DNA from: Paraburkholderia ginsengiterrae
Lineage (GTDB): Bacteria; Pseudomonadota; Gammaproteobacteria; Burkholderiales; Burkholderiaceae
DNA: 64,000 nucleotides
Direction: 5' to 3'
NCBI RefSeq assembly: GCF_001645125.1
Contig: NZ_LXKA01000110.1
Location: forward strand, 62,001-126,000
Position numbers and translations under genes: made by a program. Position 1 is the first letter of the stretch. Each line of letters starts with the position of its first letter. The notes below the pieces were generated by a model. The model had not been told where the DNA came from, did no database searches, and saw only the letters and a program-made list of their open reading frames with translations. This document shows positions 45,886-55,778 of the stretch, in pieces.

Positions 45886-48800
45886 ATGTGGATCGTTCGT
45901 CTCGCGCTGCGGCGCCCGTACACATTCGTCGTCCTGGCCCTGCTATTGCTGATCGTCGGACCGTTGACGATCCTGCGCACGCCGACCGACATCTTCCCAA
46001 ATATCGACATCCCGGTGCTGTCTGTGATCTGGTCGTACAACGGCCTGCCCGCGGACGAGATAGAAAAACGCATCGTGCTCAACTACGAGCGCGGGCTCTC
46101 GGTGGCGGTCAACGATATCGAGCATACGGAGTCGACCTCGCTGAACGGCATTGCCGTGGTCAAGATTTTTTTTCAGCCGCACGCGAATATCGATGAAGCG
46201 CTGGCCGAAGTCACGGCACTCTCACAGGCGCAATTGCGTTCGCTGCCGCCGGGCATCAACCCGCCGTTCATCCTGCGCTACAACGCCTCGACCGTGCCGA
46301 TTCTGCGGCTTGCGCTGTCGTCCCCCTCGCTCACCGAACAGGAGCTGTACGACTTCGGCAACAATTTCCTGAAGACGCAGCTCGCCACCGTGCCCGGCGC
46401 GTCCGCGCCGTTGCCCTACGGCGGCAAGCAGCGGCAAATCATGGTGGACATCGATTCGCGCAAGCTGCAGGAGCGCAATCTCTCGCCGCTGGACGTGGTC
46501 AATGCGGTCACCGCGCAGAATCTGATCCTGCCCTCGGGCACAGCGAAAATCGGTTCGACTGAATATTCGGTGGAAATGAACGGCAGCCCGGATTCGCTTG
46601 CCGGCCTGAACAGCATTCCGATCAGGACCACTGCCAACGGCACCGTTTATATCCGCGACGTCGCGCATGTGCGCGACGGTTTCCAGCCGCAGACCAATAT
46701 CGTGCGCGTGAACGGCCAGCGCGCGTCGCTTCTGACCATCAACAAAAGCGGCAACACGTCCACGCTCGAAATTGTCGACCGCATCAAGAAGATGATGCCG
46801 ACGCTGCGCAATCTCGTGCCCGCCTCGCTGAATATCGACCCCGTTGCCGACCAGTCGCTGTTCGTGCGCGCGTCGGTGCAGGGCGTGCTGCGCGAGGCGC
46901 TGATCGCGGCCTGCCTGACCGGCCTGATGATTCTGCTGTTCCTCGGCAACTGGCGCGCCACGCTGATCATCGCCGTGTCGATTCCGCTCTCGATGATCAC
47001 GTCGATCATCGCGCTCTCCATGCTCGGCGAAACCATCAACATCATGACGCTGGGCGGGCTCGCGCTCGCGGTGGGGATTCTGGTGGACGACGCCACCGTG
47101 GCGATCGAAAACATCAGCCATCAGCTCGAACAGGGAAAGACGCTGGAGCAGGCGATTCTGGACGGCGCGCATCAGATCGCGATACCGACGCTGGTGTCGA
47201 CCCTGTCCATCTGCATCGTATTCGTGCCGATGTTTCTGCTGACGGGCGTCGCGCACTATCTGTTCATCCCGCTCGCCGAAGCGGTGGTCTTCGCGATGCT
47301 GGCCTCGTATTTCTTCTCGCGCACGCTGGTGCCGACGCTCGCGAAATACCTGCTGCGTCATCACCATAAATCGCCGGACCCGCATCACGCGCCGGCGCAA
47401 TCGCACAACCCGTTCATGCGCGTGCACTACGCGTTCGAGGCCGGGTTCGCACGCTTGCGCGAGCGCTACCGTGTATTTCTCGAAGCGCGCGTCGCGAGGC
47501 CCGGTGGGTTCGTGACGCTGTTTCTGGTCTGCTGTGGCGCGTCGATGCTGTTGATGCCGTTTCTCGGCCGCGACTTTTTCCCGGCCGTCGACGCGGGCAC
47601 GATCGCCCTGCATCTGCGTGCGAAAACCGGCATGCGGGTCGAGGAAACCGCCGTGGTGACCGATCGCGTGGATACGCGGATCCGTCAGCTGATACCGGCG
47701 CGAGAGCTGCATTCGATCATCGACAATATCGGCTTGCCCGTCTCGGGCATCAACCTCTCGTACAGCAACACCGGCACGATCGGCACCTCGGATTCCGACG
47801 TGCTGATCACGCTCAACCCCGATCATCATCCGAGCGCGAACTACGTGCGCACGCTGCGACGCACGCTCACCGACGAATTCCCCGGCGTGCAGTTCGCTTT
47901 CCTGCCCGCCGACATCGTCAGTCAAACGCTCAACTTCGGCATGCCGTCGCCGGTCGATATTCAGATCGTGGGCCGCGAAGTGGCCGGCAACCGCGTTTTT
48001 GCCGCGAAGCTGTTGAACCGCCTGCGCGCGGTGCCCGGTCTCGTCGATGCACGCATTCAGCAGCCCGCCGATCTGCCGCGCATCTTTATCGATGTGGACC
48101 GCACGCGCGCGCAGCAAGCCGGTTTCACGCAACGCGACATCGCCAGCAATCTGCTGATCACGCTGTCCGGCAGCCAGCAAACCACGCCGACGTTCTGGCT
48201 CAATCCGCGCAACGGCGTGAGCTACAACGTCATCACGGAAGCGCCGCAGTACACGATCGACTCGCTGCAATCGCTCGCCAACATTCCGCTGAACGCGAAC
48301 GGCCGCAGCAACATTCTCGGCTCGCTCGCCACCATGACGCGCGAAGCGGGCAACGCTGTGCTCACCCACTACAACGCGCAGACCACCATCGACATCTTCG
48401 GCACTGCTGACGGCCGCGATCTCGGCGGCGTGTCCGACGACATCCGCGCGATCATCGACGACACCCGCGCCGATCTGCCCAAAACCTCGACCATCGAGGT
48501 GCGCGGCCAGGTGCAAACTATGAACGATTCGTTCTCAGGGCTGTTCGCCGGGCTCGTGTTCGCGATCGTGCTGGTGTATCTGCTGATCGTAGTGAACTTC
48601 CAGTCGTGGCTCGATCCGTTCATCATCATCACCGCGCTGCCGGGCGCGCTCGCGGGCATCGTGTGGATGCTGTTTCTCACCCACACCACGCTGTCGATTC
48701 CGGCGCTCACCGGCGCGATCATGTGTATCGGCATTGCCACCGCCAACTCGATTCTGGTGATCAGCTTCGCGCGCGAACAGCTGCGGGAACATGGCGATGC

Positions 48801-49068
48801 GGCGCGCGCGGCCATCGAAGCAGGCTTTACGCGTTTTCGTCCGGTGCTGATGACGGCGCTCGCGATGGTGATCGGCATGGTGCCGATGGCGATCGGTCTG
48901 GGCGAAGGGGGCGAGCAGAATGCGCCGCTCGGGCGCGCGGTGATCGGCGGTCTTGCGGTGGGTACGCTGGCAACGCTGATCTTCGTGCCGGTGGTGTTCT
49001 CGATGATCTACCGGCGGCTCGCGGCGCGGCATCAGCGCGCGGCCGAGCATGTGGTGGGCAAACAATGA
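45886..49068 (+). CDS. RND efflux pump inner-membrane subunit (HAE/AcrB-like)
   Basis: A 1060-residue protein with the RND plan: TM1, a large periplasmic loop, TM2-6 (AACLTGLMILLFLGNWRATLII; GGLALAVGILVDDATVAIENI with the intramembrane Asp pair), a second periplasmic loop, and TM7-12 (FAGLVFAIVLVYLLIVVNFQS). Start RLALRRPYTFVVLALLLLIVGP and the ILRTPTDIFPNIDIPVLSV segment fit drug/aromatic-compound pumps rather than heavy-metal pumps. It is followed by the adaptor and outer-membrane factor, so this is a complete tripartite system. The substrate is unknown; no regulator is linked. Confidence 0.93.
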   Translation: MWIVRLALRRPYTFVVLALLLLIVGPLTILRTPTDIFPNIDIPVLSVIWSYNGLPADEIEKRIVLNYERGLSVAVNDIEHTESTSLNGIAVVKIFFQPHANIDEALAEVTALSQAQLRSLPPGINPPFILRYNASTVPILRLALSSPSLTEQELYDFGNNFLKTQLATVPGASAPLPYGGKQRQIMVDIDSRKLQERNLSPLDVVNAVTAQNLILPSGTAKIGSTEYSVEMNGSPDSLAGLNSIPIRTTANGTVYIRDVAHVRDGFQPQTNIVRVNGQRASLLTINKSGNTSTLEIVDRIKKMMPTLRNLVPASLNIDPVADQSLFVRASVQGVLREALIAACLTGLMILLFLGNWRATLIIAVSIPLSMITSIIALSMLGETINIMTLGGLALAVGILVDDATVAIENISHQLEQGKTLEQAILDGAHQIAIPTLVSTLSICIVFVPMFLLTGVAHYLFIPLAEAVVFAMLASYFFSRTLVPTLAKYLLRHHHKSPDPHHAPAQSHNPFMRVHYAFEAGFARLRERYRVFLEARVARPGGFVTLFLVCCGASMLLMPFLGRDFFPAVDAGTIALHLRAKTGMRVEETAVVTDRVDTRIRQLIPARELHSIIDNIGLPVSGINLSYSNTGTIGTSDSDVLITLNPDHHPSANYVRTLRRTLTDEFPGVQFAFLPADIVSQTLNFGMPSPVDIQIVGREVAGNRVFAAKLLNRLRAVPGLVDARIQQPADLPRIFIDVDRTRAQQAGFTQRDIASNLLITLSGSQQTTPTFWLNPRNGVSYNVITEAPQYTIDSLQSLANIPLNANGRSNILGSLATMTREAGNAVLTHYNAQTTIDIFGTADGRDLGGVSDDIRAIIDDTRADLPKTSTIEVRGQVQTMNDSFSGLFAGLVFAIVLVYLLIVVNFQSWLDPFIIITALPGALAGIVWMLFLTHTTLSIPALTGAIMCIGIATANSILVISFAREQLREHGDAARAAIEAGFTRFRPVLMTALAMVIGMVPMAIGLGEGGEQNAPLGRAVIGGLAVGTLATLIFVPVVFSMIYRRLAARHQRAAEHVVGKQ

Positions 49069-49117
49069 GTGCCATCGCCAAGGTGGCCACGCAACGCCGC
49101 TCAAAAGGGGATGCTTG

Positions 49118-50398
49118 ATGGAAGGACAACGCCCAGACGGTTCTCACTCCGCGCGCGATGCCGCGCAGGGCCACCGCGCACGCTGGATCGGCGTCGCGGT
49201 GGCCGTCGCGGTCGTCGCGCTCGCGGCGCAAGGCATCTGGTCGCGCCATGACGCACACGCCGAACTCGAGCGCGCTGCCGAGCATGCGAGTCAGACGAGC
49301 GTCGAGGTCGTGCGGCCGCAGAAGTCGACCAGCGGCCCCGATCTCATGCTGCCCGGCAACGTGCAGGCTTTTCTCGACACGCCGATCTACGCCCGCACCA
49401 ACGGCTATTTGAAGAAGTGGTATGCCGACATCGGCGCGCACGTGAAAGGCGGCCAGTTGCTCGCGGAAATCGACACGCCGGAAGTGGACGATCAACTGCG
49501 CGCTGCCCGCGCTGATCTCGCGAATGCCGACGCCAACTACGCGCTCGCAAAAAGCACCGCCGACCGCTGGACCGATATGCTGAAGAGCAAATCCGTCTCG
49601 AAGCAGGAAACCGACGAGAAGGTCGGCGACATGCTCGCGAAAAAGGCCACGCTCGACGCCGCGCGCTTCAACGTGGCGCGCCTCGAGAAAACGCAGTCAT
49701 TCCAGAAGGTCTACGCGCCGTTCGACGGCATCGTGACGGCGCGCAATGTGGATGTCGGCGCGCTGATCGATGCGGGCAGCGCGGGCGGCCCGGCGAAGGA
49801 ACTGTTCCATGTCGCGCAGGCGGATCGGCTGCGCGTCTATGTGAACGTGCCGCAGGCCTACGCGCTGCAGATCCGCGCGGAGCAAAGCGCATTCCTGACG
49901 CTGACTGAAACGCCGTCCAGACATTATCCCGGCGTCGTGGCGCGCACCGCGGGCGCGGTCGATCCACAGCAGCGCACGATGCTGGTCGAAGTCGACGTCG
50001 ACAATCGCAACGGCGATCTGCTGCCGGGCGCGTACGCACAGGTGCATTTCGCGTTGAGCACGGGCGTCGCGCCGTTCACGCTGCCCGGCAACACATTGCT
50101 GTTCCGCCCGGATGGCGTGAAAGTCGCAACCGTCGATGCGCAACACAAGGTGAAGCTGATGCCGGTGTCGCTGGGGACGGACTTCGGCACGCGTGTGGCG
50201 ATCGTGTCCGGCTTGCGAGGCGACGAGCAGGTGATCGTGAATCCGCAGGACTCGATCGTCGATGGCGCGCAGGTGCGGATCGTCGCGGCGAAAGTGGAAG
50301 GAGCGTCGGGTCTTTCAGGCGCTCCCGCAGTCGAAGGCGCAGCGAGCGCAACAGGTGCGTTTGCGACGGACCTGCCAACCGTGGAAGCATCTTCATGA
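49118..50398 (+). CDS. RND efflux periplasmic adaptor (MFP/HlyD family)
   Basis: The 426-residue adaptor has an N-terminal membrane anchor (WIGVAVAVAVVALAAQGIW), a lipoyl half-motif (GYLKKWYADIGAHVKGGQLLAEIDTPEVDDQ), an alpha-helical hairpin (DQLRAARADLANADANYALAKS...), the second lipoyl half (YAPFDGIVTARNVDVGALI) and beta-barrel domains. It bridges the RND pump and the outer-membrane factor. An AAGGGG site lies seven bases before the ATG, 49 bases after the pump gene; the stop overlaps the next start (ATGA). Confidence 0.93.
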   Translation: MEGQRPDGSHSARDAAQGHRARWIGVAVAVAVVALAAQGIWSRHDAHAELERAAEHASQTSVEVVRPQKSTSGPDLMLPGNVQAFLDTPIYARTNGYLKKWYADIGAHVKGGQLLAEIDTPEVDDQLRAARADLANADANYALAKSTADRWTDMLKSKSVSKQETDEKVGDMLAKKATLDAARFNVARLEKTQSFQKVYAPFDGIVTARNVDVGALIDAGSAGGPAKELFHVAQADRLRVYVNVPQAYALQIRAEQSAFLTLTETPSRHYPGVVARTAGAVDPQQRTMLVEVDVDNRNGDLLPGAYAQVHFALSTGVAPFTLPGNTLLFRPDGVKVATVDAQHKVKLMPVSLGTDFGTRVAIVSGLRGDEQVIVNPQDSIVDGAQVRIVAAKVEGASGLSGAPAVEGAASATGAFATDLPTVEASS

Positions 50399-51903
50399 AT
50401 GCGCCTGCATCGCGCCGCCGGTTCGTCGCACCGCCGTTTGAGCGCGTCGGCCCGCACGTCGTTGCATTGGCGTTGGCTTCGGCATGCGCGCTCACCGCTT
50501 GCACCGTCGGCCCCGACTACGTGAAGCCACCCGCGGCCAGCGCGGCGACCTACAAGGAACTCGACGGCACCGGCTGGAAACCCGCGCAACCCGCCGACAC
50601 GCTCGCACGCGGCGCATGGTGGAGCGTCTATGCGGACCCATCGCTCGATGCACTCGAACAGCAGGTCGCGAGCGCGAACCAGAACGTGCAGGCGGCCGAC
50701 GCGCGCTTTCGCGCCGCCCGCGCCACCGTCGCGCAATATCGCTCGAGCTTCTTTCCGGTCGTCACCGCGAACAGCGACTATTCGCGCGGGCGTACCTCGG
50801 AAAACGTGGCACATAAATCGACCGCCGGTCTCACGCTGAACGACTATCTCGTGCAGGCCGACGCGTCGTGGGAGCCCGACCTGTGGGGCCGCGTGTCGCG
50901 CAGCGTCGAAGGCGCGAAAGCCGAAGCGCAGGCGAGCGCCGCCGATACCCAAAGCGTGCTTCTGTCGATGCAGGCCGAGCTCGCCACCGACTACTTTGAG
51001 TTGTGTGGACTCGATCAGGAAAGCCAACTACTGGACGACACGATCCAGGCCTACCGTGATGCACTCGATCTGACGCAGCACCGCTACGCCGGGGGCATCG
51101 CTACCGACGCCGATGTCGCGCAGGCGCAAACGCAGCTGAAAACCACCCAGGCGCAAGCGCTCGACCTCGGTGTGCAGCGCGCGCAACTGGAACACGCGAT
51201 CGCGATCCTGATCGGCCAGACGCCTTCCACTTTTTCGCTGCCGGTCGCGCCGCTCGTAGCGATGCCGGTCGTGGCAGCGGCGGGCGTGCCGTCGACCTTG
51301 CTCGAACGCCGCCCCGACATTGCCGCGGCGGAGCGGCACGTCGCCGATATGAACGCGCAAATCGGCGTGGCGACCGCGGCGTTTTTCCCGAACCTCATTT
51401 TGTCCGTGACGGGTGGGCTCGAGGCGACCAATTACAACCAATGGCTGCTGGCGCCGAGCCGGCTCTGGTCGTTGGGGCCTGCGTTGGCGGTCACGCTGCT
51501 CGACTTCGGCGGGCGCGCCGCCGTGAAGGAACAGGCCCGCGCGCATTACGACGAGAGCGTGGCGCAATACCGGCAGACGGTGCTCACGGCGTTTGGCCAG
51601 GTCGAGGACAACCTCGCCGCGTTGCGCGTGCTCGAACAGGAAGCCGCCGCGCAGGACGACGCTGTCGCCGCGGCGCAGCGTGCGCTGGCAGTCGTGTCGA
51701 ACCGCTACAAGAACGGCGCGATCACCTATCTCGACGTGGTGGTCGCGCAAACCACCGCGCTCACCAATGAGCGCAATGCGGTATCGATCGCGCGCCGGCG
51801 CATGGCCGCGAGCGTCGCATTGATCAAGGCGCTCGGCGGCGGCTGGGATGCGTCGGCGCTACCGACGGACGATCAGATCGTGCACGCATCCAGCCCGCAT
51901 TGA
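50395..51903 (+). CDS. Outer-membrane efflux lipoprotein, NodT family
   Basis: The 502-residue protein has a lipoprotein signal with LTAC lipobox (near residue 36), VGPDYVKPP after it, and two OEP domains of TolC type (WWSVYADPSLDALEQQVASAN; AERHVADMNAQIGVATAAFFPNL). The family forms trimeric outer-membrane channels for RND pumps. It closes the tripartite operon. Confidence 0.94.
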   Translation: MNAPASRRRFVAPPFERVGPHVVALALASACALTACTVGPDYVKPPAASAATYKELDGTGWKPAQPADTLARGAWWSVYADPSLDALEQQVASANQNVQAADARFRAARATVAQYRSSFFPVVTANSDYSRGRTSENVAHKSTAGLTLNDYLVQADASWEPDLWGRVSRSVEGAKAEAQASAADTQSVLLSMQAELATDYFELCGLDQESQLLDDTIQAYRDALDLTQHRYAGGIATDADVAQAQTQLKTTQAQALDLGVQRAQLEHAIAILIGQTPSTFSLPVAPLVAMPVVAAAGVPSTLLERRPDIAAAERHVADMNAQIGVATAAFFPNLILSVTGGLEATNYNQWLLAPSRLWSLGPALAVTLLDFGGRAAVKEQARAHYDESVAQYRQTVLTAFGQVEDNLAALRVLEQEAAAQDDAVAAAQRALAVVSNRYKNGAITYLDVVVAQTTALTNERNAVSIARRRMAASVALIKALGGGWDASALPTDDQIVHASSPH

Positions 51904-52147
51904 AAATGCCGCAAAAAGTAAGGCGTACGTAATCAAACGCAGCCTGTTTTTCGACTCTTTTGCTGCATCGCGGAAATCGCGGCCACCGTTGCCACGCCGG
52001 GTTCAGCGGCTTGCGAATAGCCGTTGCAGCGCCGCAAAAACGCGGTGCGCCGATTGGGCCGTCTCCTATACTCGAATCGTGCGTTGGCGGCGCATGACTC
52101 CATCAATGGAGCCGCCGTCTTCGTCCGTCATACATAAGGAGACGAGA

Positions 52148-52333
52148 ATGACGACGTACTTCACGATCGGTGATTTCATCCTGGTCATTCCGATGGCACT
52201 GGCCGGGGCTTTGTTTGTCGGTGCGCTTCCCTGCAAGACGGAATTCAGGCACAACGCGCTGCGCGTGCTCGGCGCGTTGATCGGCGTGGTGTTCGCGGTC
52301 GTGCTGGTCGAAGGTTTGCCGGCCCTCGTGTAG
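52148..52333 (+). CDS. Small membrane protein (61 residues)
   Basis: Two hydrophobic segments (FILVIPMALAGALFVGALP and VLGALIGVVFAVVLVEGLP) flank a short KTEFRHNAL loop. AAGGAG lies seven bases before the ATG and a terminator follows the stop immediately, so it is its own transcription unit. I do not recognise the family. Bases 51904-52147 hold nothing else. Confidence 0.7.
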   Translation: MTTYFTIGDFILVIPMALAGALFVGALPCKTEFRHNALRVLGALIGVVFAVVLVEGLPALV

Positions 52334-52336
52334 GAC

Positions 52337-52372
52337 AAAAAAAGCCGCCCCAATTCATAACGGGCGGCTTTT
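52337..52372. terminator. Bidirectional terminator between small membrane protein and AKR genes
   Basis: GCCGCCC (52344-52350) pairs with GGGCGGC (52362-52368), flanked by seven A on the left and TTTT on the right. It can end both convergent transcripts. Confidence 0.8.
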
Positions 52373-52419
52373 CCATTGCTACGGCCTAAGCGCCGGACGA
52401 ATCGTCCGCGGCGCGCGGA

Positions 52420-53463
52420 TCAGATCGCCTGATCCGTCGACGGCTTTTCCCACAAATTGATGCCACCTTCGGTCGCGTAGCGGTCGATCTCCGCCAGTTC
52501 GTCCTTCGAAAACGCGAGGTTCTTCAAAGCGCCGACGTTCTCGCGCACCTGCTCCGCACGGCTCGCACCGATCAGCACGGAGGTCACACGCGGGTCGCGT
52601 AGCGCCCAGGCCAGCGCCATCTGCGCAAGGCTTTGTCCGCGACGCTGCGCGATCTCGTTGAGCTTGCGCACATGCTCGATGTTCTGCGGGCTCAAATGCT
52701 CCTGCTTCAACGAACCGCCGCCCGGCTTGTTGACGCGCGCATCGTCCGGCACGCCATTCAGGTATTTGCCGGTGAGCAGCCCCTGCGCCAGCGGCGTGAA
52801 CGCGATGGCGCCCGAGCCGGCCGTCTCCAGCGCATCCAGCAGTTCGCGCTCGATCCAGCGATTGAGCATGTTGTACGCCGGCTGATGAATCAACAGCGGC
52901 ACCTTGTATTCGGCGAGCAGCTTCGCCATTTCGAGCGTCTTGGACGCCGAGTATGACGAGATCCCGACATAGAGCGCCTTGCCTTGCTGCACGGCGCTCG
53001 CCAGCGCACCCGCGGTCTCTTCGAGCGGTGTGTCGGCGTCGAAACGATGCGAATAGAAAATATCGACGTAGTCGAGCCCCATGCGTTGCAGGCTCTGGTC
53101 GAGACTCGCGAGCACGTATTTGCGCGATCCGCCGCCCTGGCCGTACGGACCCGGCCACATATCCCAGCCGGCCTTCGACGAAATCAGCAGTTCGTCGCGA
53201 TACGGCTTGAAGTCGTCCTTGAACAGCCGGCCGAAATTGGTTTCAGCGCTGCCGTACGGCGGGCCGTAGTTGTTGGCGAGGTCGAAGTGCGTGATACCCA
53301 GATCGAAGGCGGTGCGGAGAATGTCGCGCTGCGTGGAGATGGGCGTGGTGTCGCCGAAGTTGTGCCACAAGCCGAGCGACAGCGCCGGCAGTTTGAGACC
53401 CGACTTGCCGCAGACGCGGTACTGCATATCCGAATAGCGTTCTGAAGCTGCTTCGTAAGCCAT
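52420..53463 (-). CDS. Aldo/keto reductase, L-glyceraldehyde 3-phosphate reductase type
   Basis: The 347-residue protein is an AKR14-like (YghZ) enzyme: LPALSLGLWHNFGD, FDLANNYGPPYGSAE (catalytic Asp and Tyr), LLISSKAGWDMWPGPYGQGG (catalytic Lys), YVDIFYSHRFD (His), and the NADPH site SVLIGASRAEQVREN. E. coli YghZ reduces L-glyceraldehyde 3-phosphate and methylglyoxal. GPYGQGGSRKY is typical of that subgroup. The start ATG (53461-53463) begins MAYEAASERYSDMQYR. Confidence 0.9.
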   Translation of the reverse strand: MAYEAASERYSDMQYRVCGKSGLKLPALSLGLWHNFGDTTPISTQRDILRTAFDLGITHFDLANNYGPPYGSAETNFGRLFKDDFKPYRDELLISSKAGWDMWPGPYGQGGGSRKYVLASLDQSLQRMGLDYVDIFYSHRFDADTPLEETAGALASAVQQGKALYVGISSYSASKTLEMAKLLAEYKVPLLIHQPAYNMLNRWIERELLDALETAGSGAIAFTPLAQGLLTGKYLNGVPDDARVNKPGGGSLKQEHLSPQNIEHVRKLNEIAQRRGQSLAQMALAWALRDPRVTSVLIGASRAEQVRENVGALKNLAFSKDELAEIDRYATEGGINLWEKPSTDQAI

Positions 53464-53680
53464 TGCTAGTGTCCTTGATGGTGAAGGCGCCCGACCAGTG
53501 GCGGGCATGGGGCAATTGCATGCTGCGGGAGGCGTGCCGCTTTGTTGTTGTCGGTGGGGAGGCGGCCAGACCGTTATGGTAGCCAATCGGGATGTTGCGT
53601 GCAGACGCCCACTATGCGGGATGGACGATTGTCGGCGGCTCCCCTACACTTTGCGCGTTTTCAGGCTTAGGGAGAGGTAG

Positions 53681-53887
53681 ATGACGAAGGCGATTTCAAT
53701 CGCGCTGATTGTCGGCGGTATCGTGTTGCTGTATTTCGGCGGACAGGCGTTCAACTCGGTGAGCAGCGAAGTCTCGCGCGTCTTCACCGGTTCGCCGACC
53801 AACAAGGCGATCGTGCTGATCGTGTGCGGCGTCGTGGCTACCATTGCGGGGCTAACCGGCGTGGCTTTGTCCGGGCGCAAGCGGTAA
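53681..53887 (+). CDS. DUF3185-like small membrane protein
   Basis: The 68-residue protein has two TM helices (ISIALIVGGIVLLYFGGQAF; AIVLIVCGVVATIAGLTGVAL) with a short Ser-rich loop between them and a basic C-terminus SGRKR. Layout and the FGGQAFNSVSSEVSRVFTG loop fit the DUF3185 family, whose function is unknown. A GGGAGAGG site precedes the ATG. Confidence 0.82.
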   Translation: MTKAISIALIVGGIVLLYFGGQAFNSVSSEVSRVFTGSPTNKAIVLIVCGVVATIAGLTGVALSGRKR

Positions 53888-53985
53888 TAACTCGCCAAGA
53901 GCTCGCGGAGAGCTCAATGGCTCGCGCGGCGCTTTGAACTCGGGTACGTGGACCCGGACATGCGCCGCCGCGAGCATTAAACACG

Positions 53986-54747
53986 CTAGAAAGCCACCTC
54001 GGGCTTCGCCGCCGAACGCGTTCCCGGCAACGGCACGTTGCTCGCACCGTGATACGTGTACACCAGCGAAAACTTCACCTCGTCGCTGATGTTCTTGCCG
54101 GCCGAGTGCAGCGTATTGCAGTGAAAGAACACCACGTCGCCGGCCTGAAGTTCAGGCGAAACCGCCGTGCGGATCCATTCCTGATTCTCTTCCAGATCGG
54201 AGCGGAAGAATTTGGCCTGATCGAAACGATCGGAGGTGAACGCTGCGTTATGCGACTTCGGCACGAACCACAGCGCGCCGTTATCCACGGTCTCCGAACC
54301 GACCGCGAGCCACACCGACACCAGATCGTCCCGCTCGAACGACCAGTACCGCACGTCGCGATGCCAGCCGGTCAAGCTGCCATACGCGGGATGCTTGGTC
54401 ATCATGCAATTGTGGTGCGCCCGCGATAAGCGCGGTTCTTCACCGAAATACAGTTCCATCCAGCCGCGAATTTCCGGCGCGGTCGCCCACTGCGCGAAAT
54501 CCGGATGCCGTCCATACGCATCCAGCAGCCGCCGCACGGTATGGCCGCCCGGCGCATGCTTCGACGGCGGCGCACCGGGATACTGCAGATCCGCTTCGAA
54601 CTCGATCGGCTCGGCCGCTTCCACCAACTGCCGCTGGGCAATCTGTTTCAGTTCCGCGCAACGCTCTGGCGACACCAATCCGGGCACGACGACAAAACCC
54701 TGCTCCCGCAACGCTTGAATCTGCTCTTTCTTGGAATGAAGTGACAT
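53986..54747 (-). CDS. Phytanoyl-CoA dioxygenase (PhyH) family protein
   Basis: The 253-residue protein is a non-haem Fe(II)/2-oxoglutarate oxygenase with H129 and D131 in GWHRDVRYW and the third ligand H214 in CNTLHSAGKN. Features such as DNGALWFVPKSHNA are typical of the PhyH family. Substrates in bacteria range from lipids and ectoine to secondary metabolites, and there is no neighbour that points to one. The ATG at 54745-54747 begins MSLHSKKEQI. Confidence 0.88.
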   Translation of the reverse strand: MSLHSKKEQIQALREQGFVVVPGLVSPERCAELKQIAQRQLVEAAEPIEFEADLQYPGAPPSKHAPGGHTVRRLLDAYGRHPDFAQWATAPEIRGWMELYFGEEPRLSRAHHNCMMTKHPAYGSLTGWHRDVRYWSFERDDLVSVWLAVGSETVDNGALWFVPKSHNAAFTSDRFDQAKFFRSDLEENQEWIRTAVSPELQAGDVVFFHCNTLHSAGKNISDEVKFSLVYTYHGASNVPLPGTRSAAKPEVAF

Positions 54748-55206
54748 GGTGTTCCGTGACTGTCGACTAGCTGATGCTCGATTGTAAAACGGGCACGATC
54801 GCGCTGTGCGCTGTTTCACCTTCCGGCCGGTCGGCTGACGCACTGCTTTCATGCACCCGGCTCAATTTCGCGGCACATTGAGGGGGCACAGACGCACGAT
54901 AATCGGTCGCAAAGGACACGACCCCGTCACGCGCGAGTCGCGATCTGCCTCGTAAAAACCCTTATTCGCAGGGTAAAAACCGACTTTCTCACGTCACGAA
55001 TCGCGTGTAGCCTTCTCGCATGTTGATCGCCACTCCTGCACTCTTGCGCGGTGTACAGGCCACCAGAGCCGGCTCCGCTGTCCTCCGTGCGCTTTTCCAT
55101 CGAATTCCGGGCTCTTGCGCCGTCCATCGCGACACCGTCACTGGCACATTTGGTGCTGCTTCTGACGCACATACCATCTCGCGGCGCGTAGCCGGCTTGT
55201 GAAGCC
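54748..55206. other. Intergenic region upstream of the PhyH gene
   Basis: About 460 bases without a recognisable gene. It contains the PhyH promoter region and an A/T-rich patch at 54950-54990. Nothing more can be supported. Confidence 0.35.
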
Positions 55207-55575
55207 ATGCACACTCTTCTGAACACCCGTCTTACCCGCGCCGCGCTGAAAGCAGCGCGTCCGGCGCGCCGCCATGTCGTGCGCGCACTGCGGCACCATG
55301 CCACGCGCGCCCGCGCGCTGGGCGAACAATGGCGCGATGCCAAAGCCGTCGACGGTATTCGCACCTGGTTCCACACGTTCTTCGCTGCCTTGCGCCTGCA
55401 AGGCCATACGCGTCGCTTTTCGCTGCGCACGCTGCTGCGCAAACCGACGCCGCTGCACCTCACCGCAGCGCAACGTGCACCGGTCGTCGCAGCAACCAAC
55501 ACGAGCCGCCGCCCGCGCCGGATGTCGACGAGCAGCAGCTCCGGCTGGTTCGTATTTGCGTTCGCGAGCCGATGA
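55207..55575 (+). CDS. Possible very basic protein (122 residues)
   Basis: The frame has about 29 Arg/Lys residues and many Ala, with a middle WFHTFFAALRLQGHTRRFS. The composition could suit a nucleic-acid-binding protein, but Arg/Ala-rich frames also arise by chance in GC-rich DNA. No ribosome binding site is obvious before the ATG. No family recognised. The stretch to 55697 holds nothing further. Confidence 0.3.
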   Translation: MHTLLNTRLTRAALKAARPARRHVVRALRHHATRARALGEQWRDAKAVDGIRTWFHTFFAALRLQGHTRRFSLRTLLRKPTPLHLTAAQRAPVVAATNTSRRPRRMSTSSSSGWFVFAFASR

Positions 55576-55697
55576 GTCGGCGGGAAAGTACGCGCGGCAG
55601 TGGCTGTTTTAGCGGCTGTTGCGCGGCGTCGCGCGGGAGCGCCTCACGTTGATCGCAATGCTGTCGACCAGGCGCGTGACCACGCAAATGACAGACA

Positions 55698-55735
55698 AAA
55701 AAAACCCCGCCCGGCTTGCGCCGGCGGGGTTTTTT
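55698..55735 (-). terminator. Terminator of metK
   Basis: AAAAACCCCGCC pairs with GGCGGGGTTTTT around an 11-nt loop, about 45 bases past the metK stop. T-runs on either strand make it bidirectional. Confidence 0.85.
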
Positions 55736-55778
55736 GCTGAAGCGGAAAGCTCGCGCCTAGTTGGCCATTAACTGGCCA

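Noticed and set aside
46222-48516. 764-codon frame antisense to the RND pump gene
   Set aside because: It lies wholly within a well-supported RND gene and its Arg/His/Gln-rich composition is typical of the antisense frame in GC-rich DNA.
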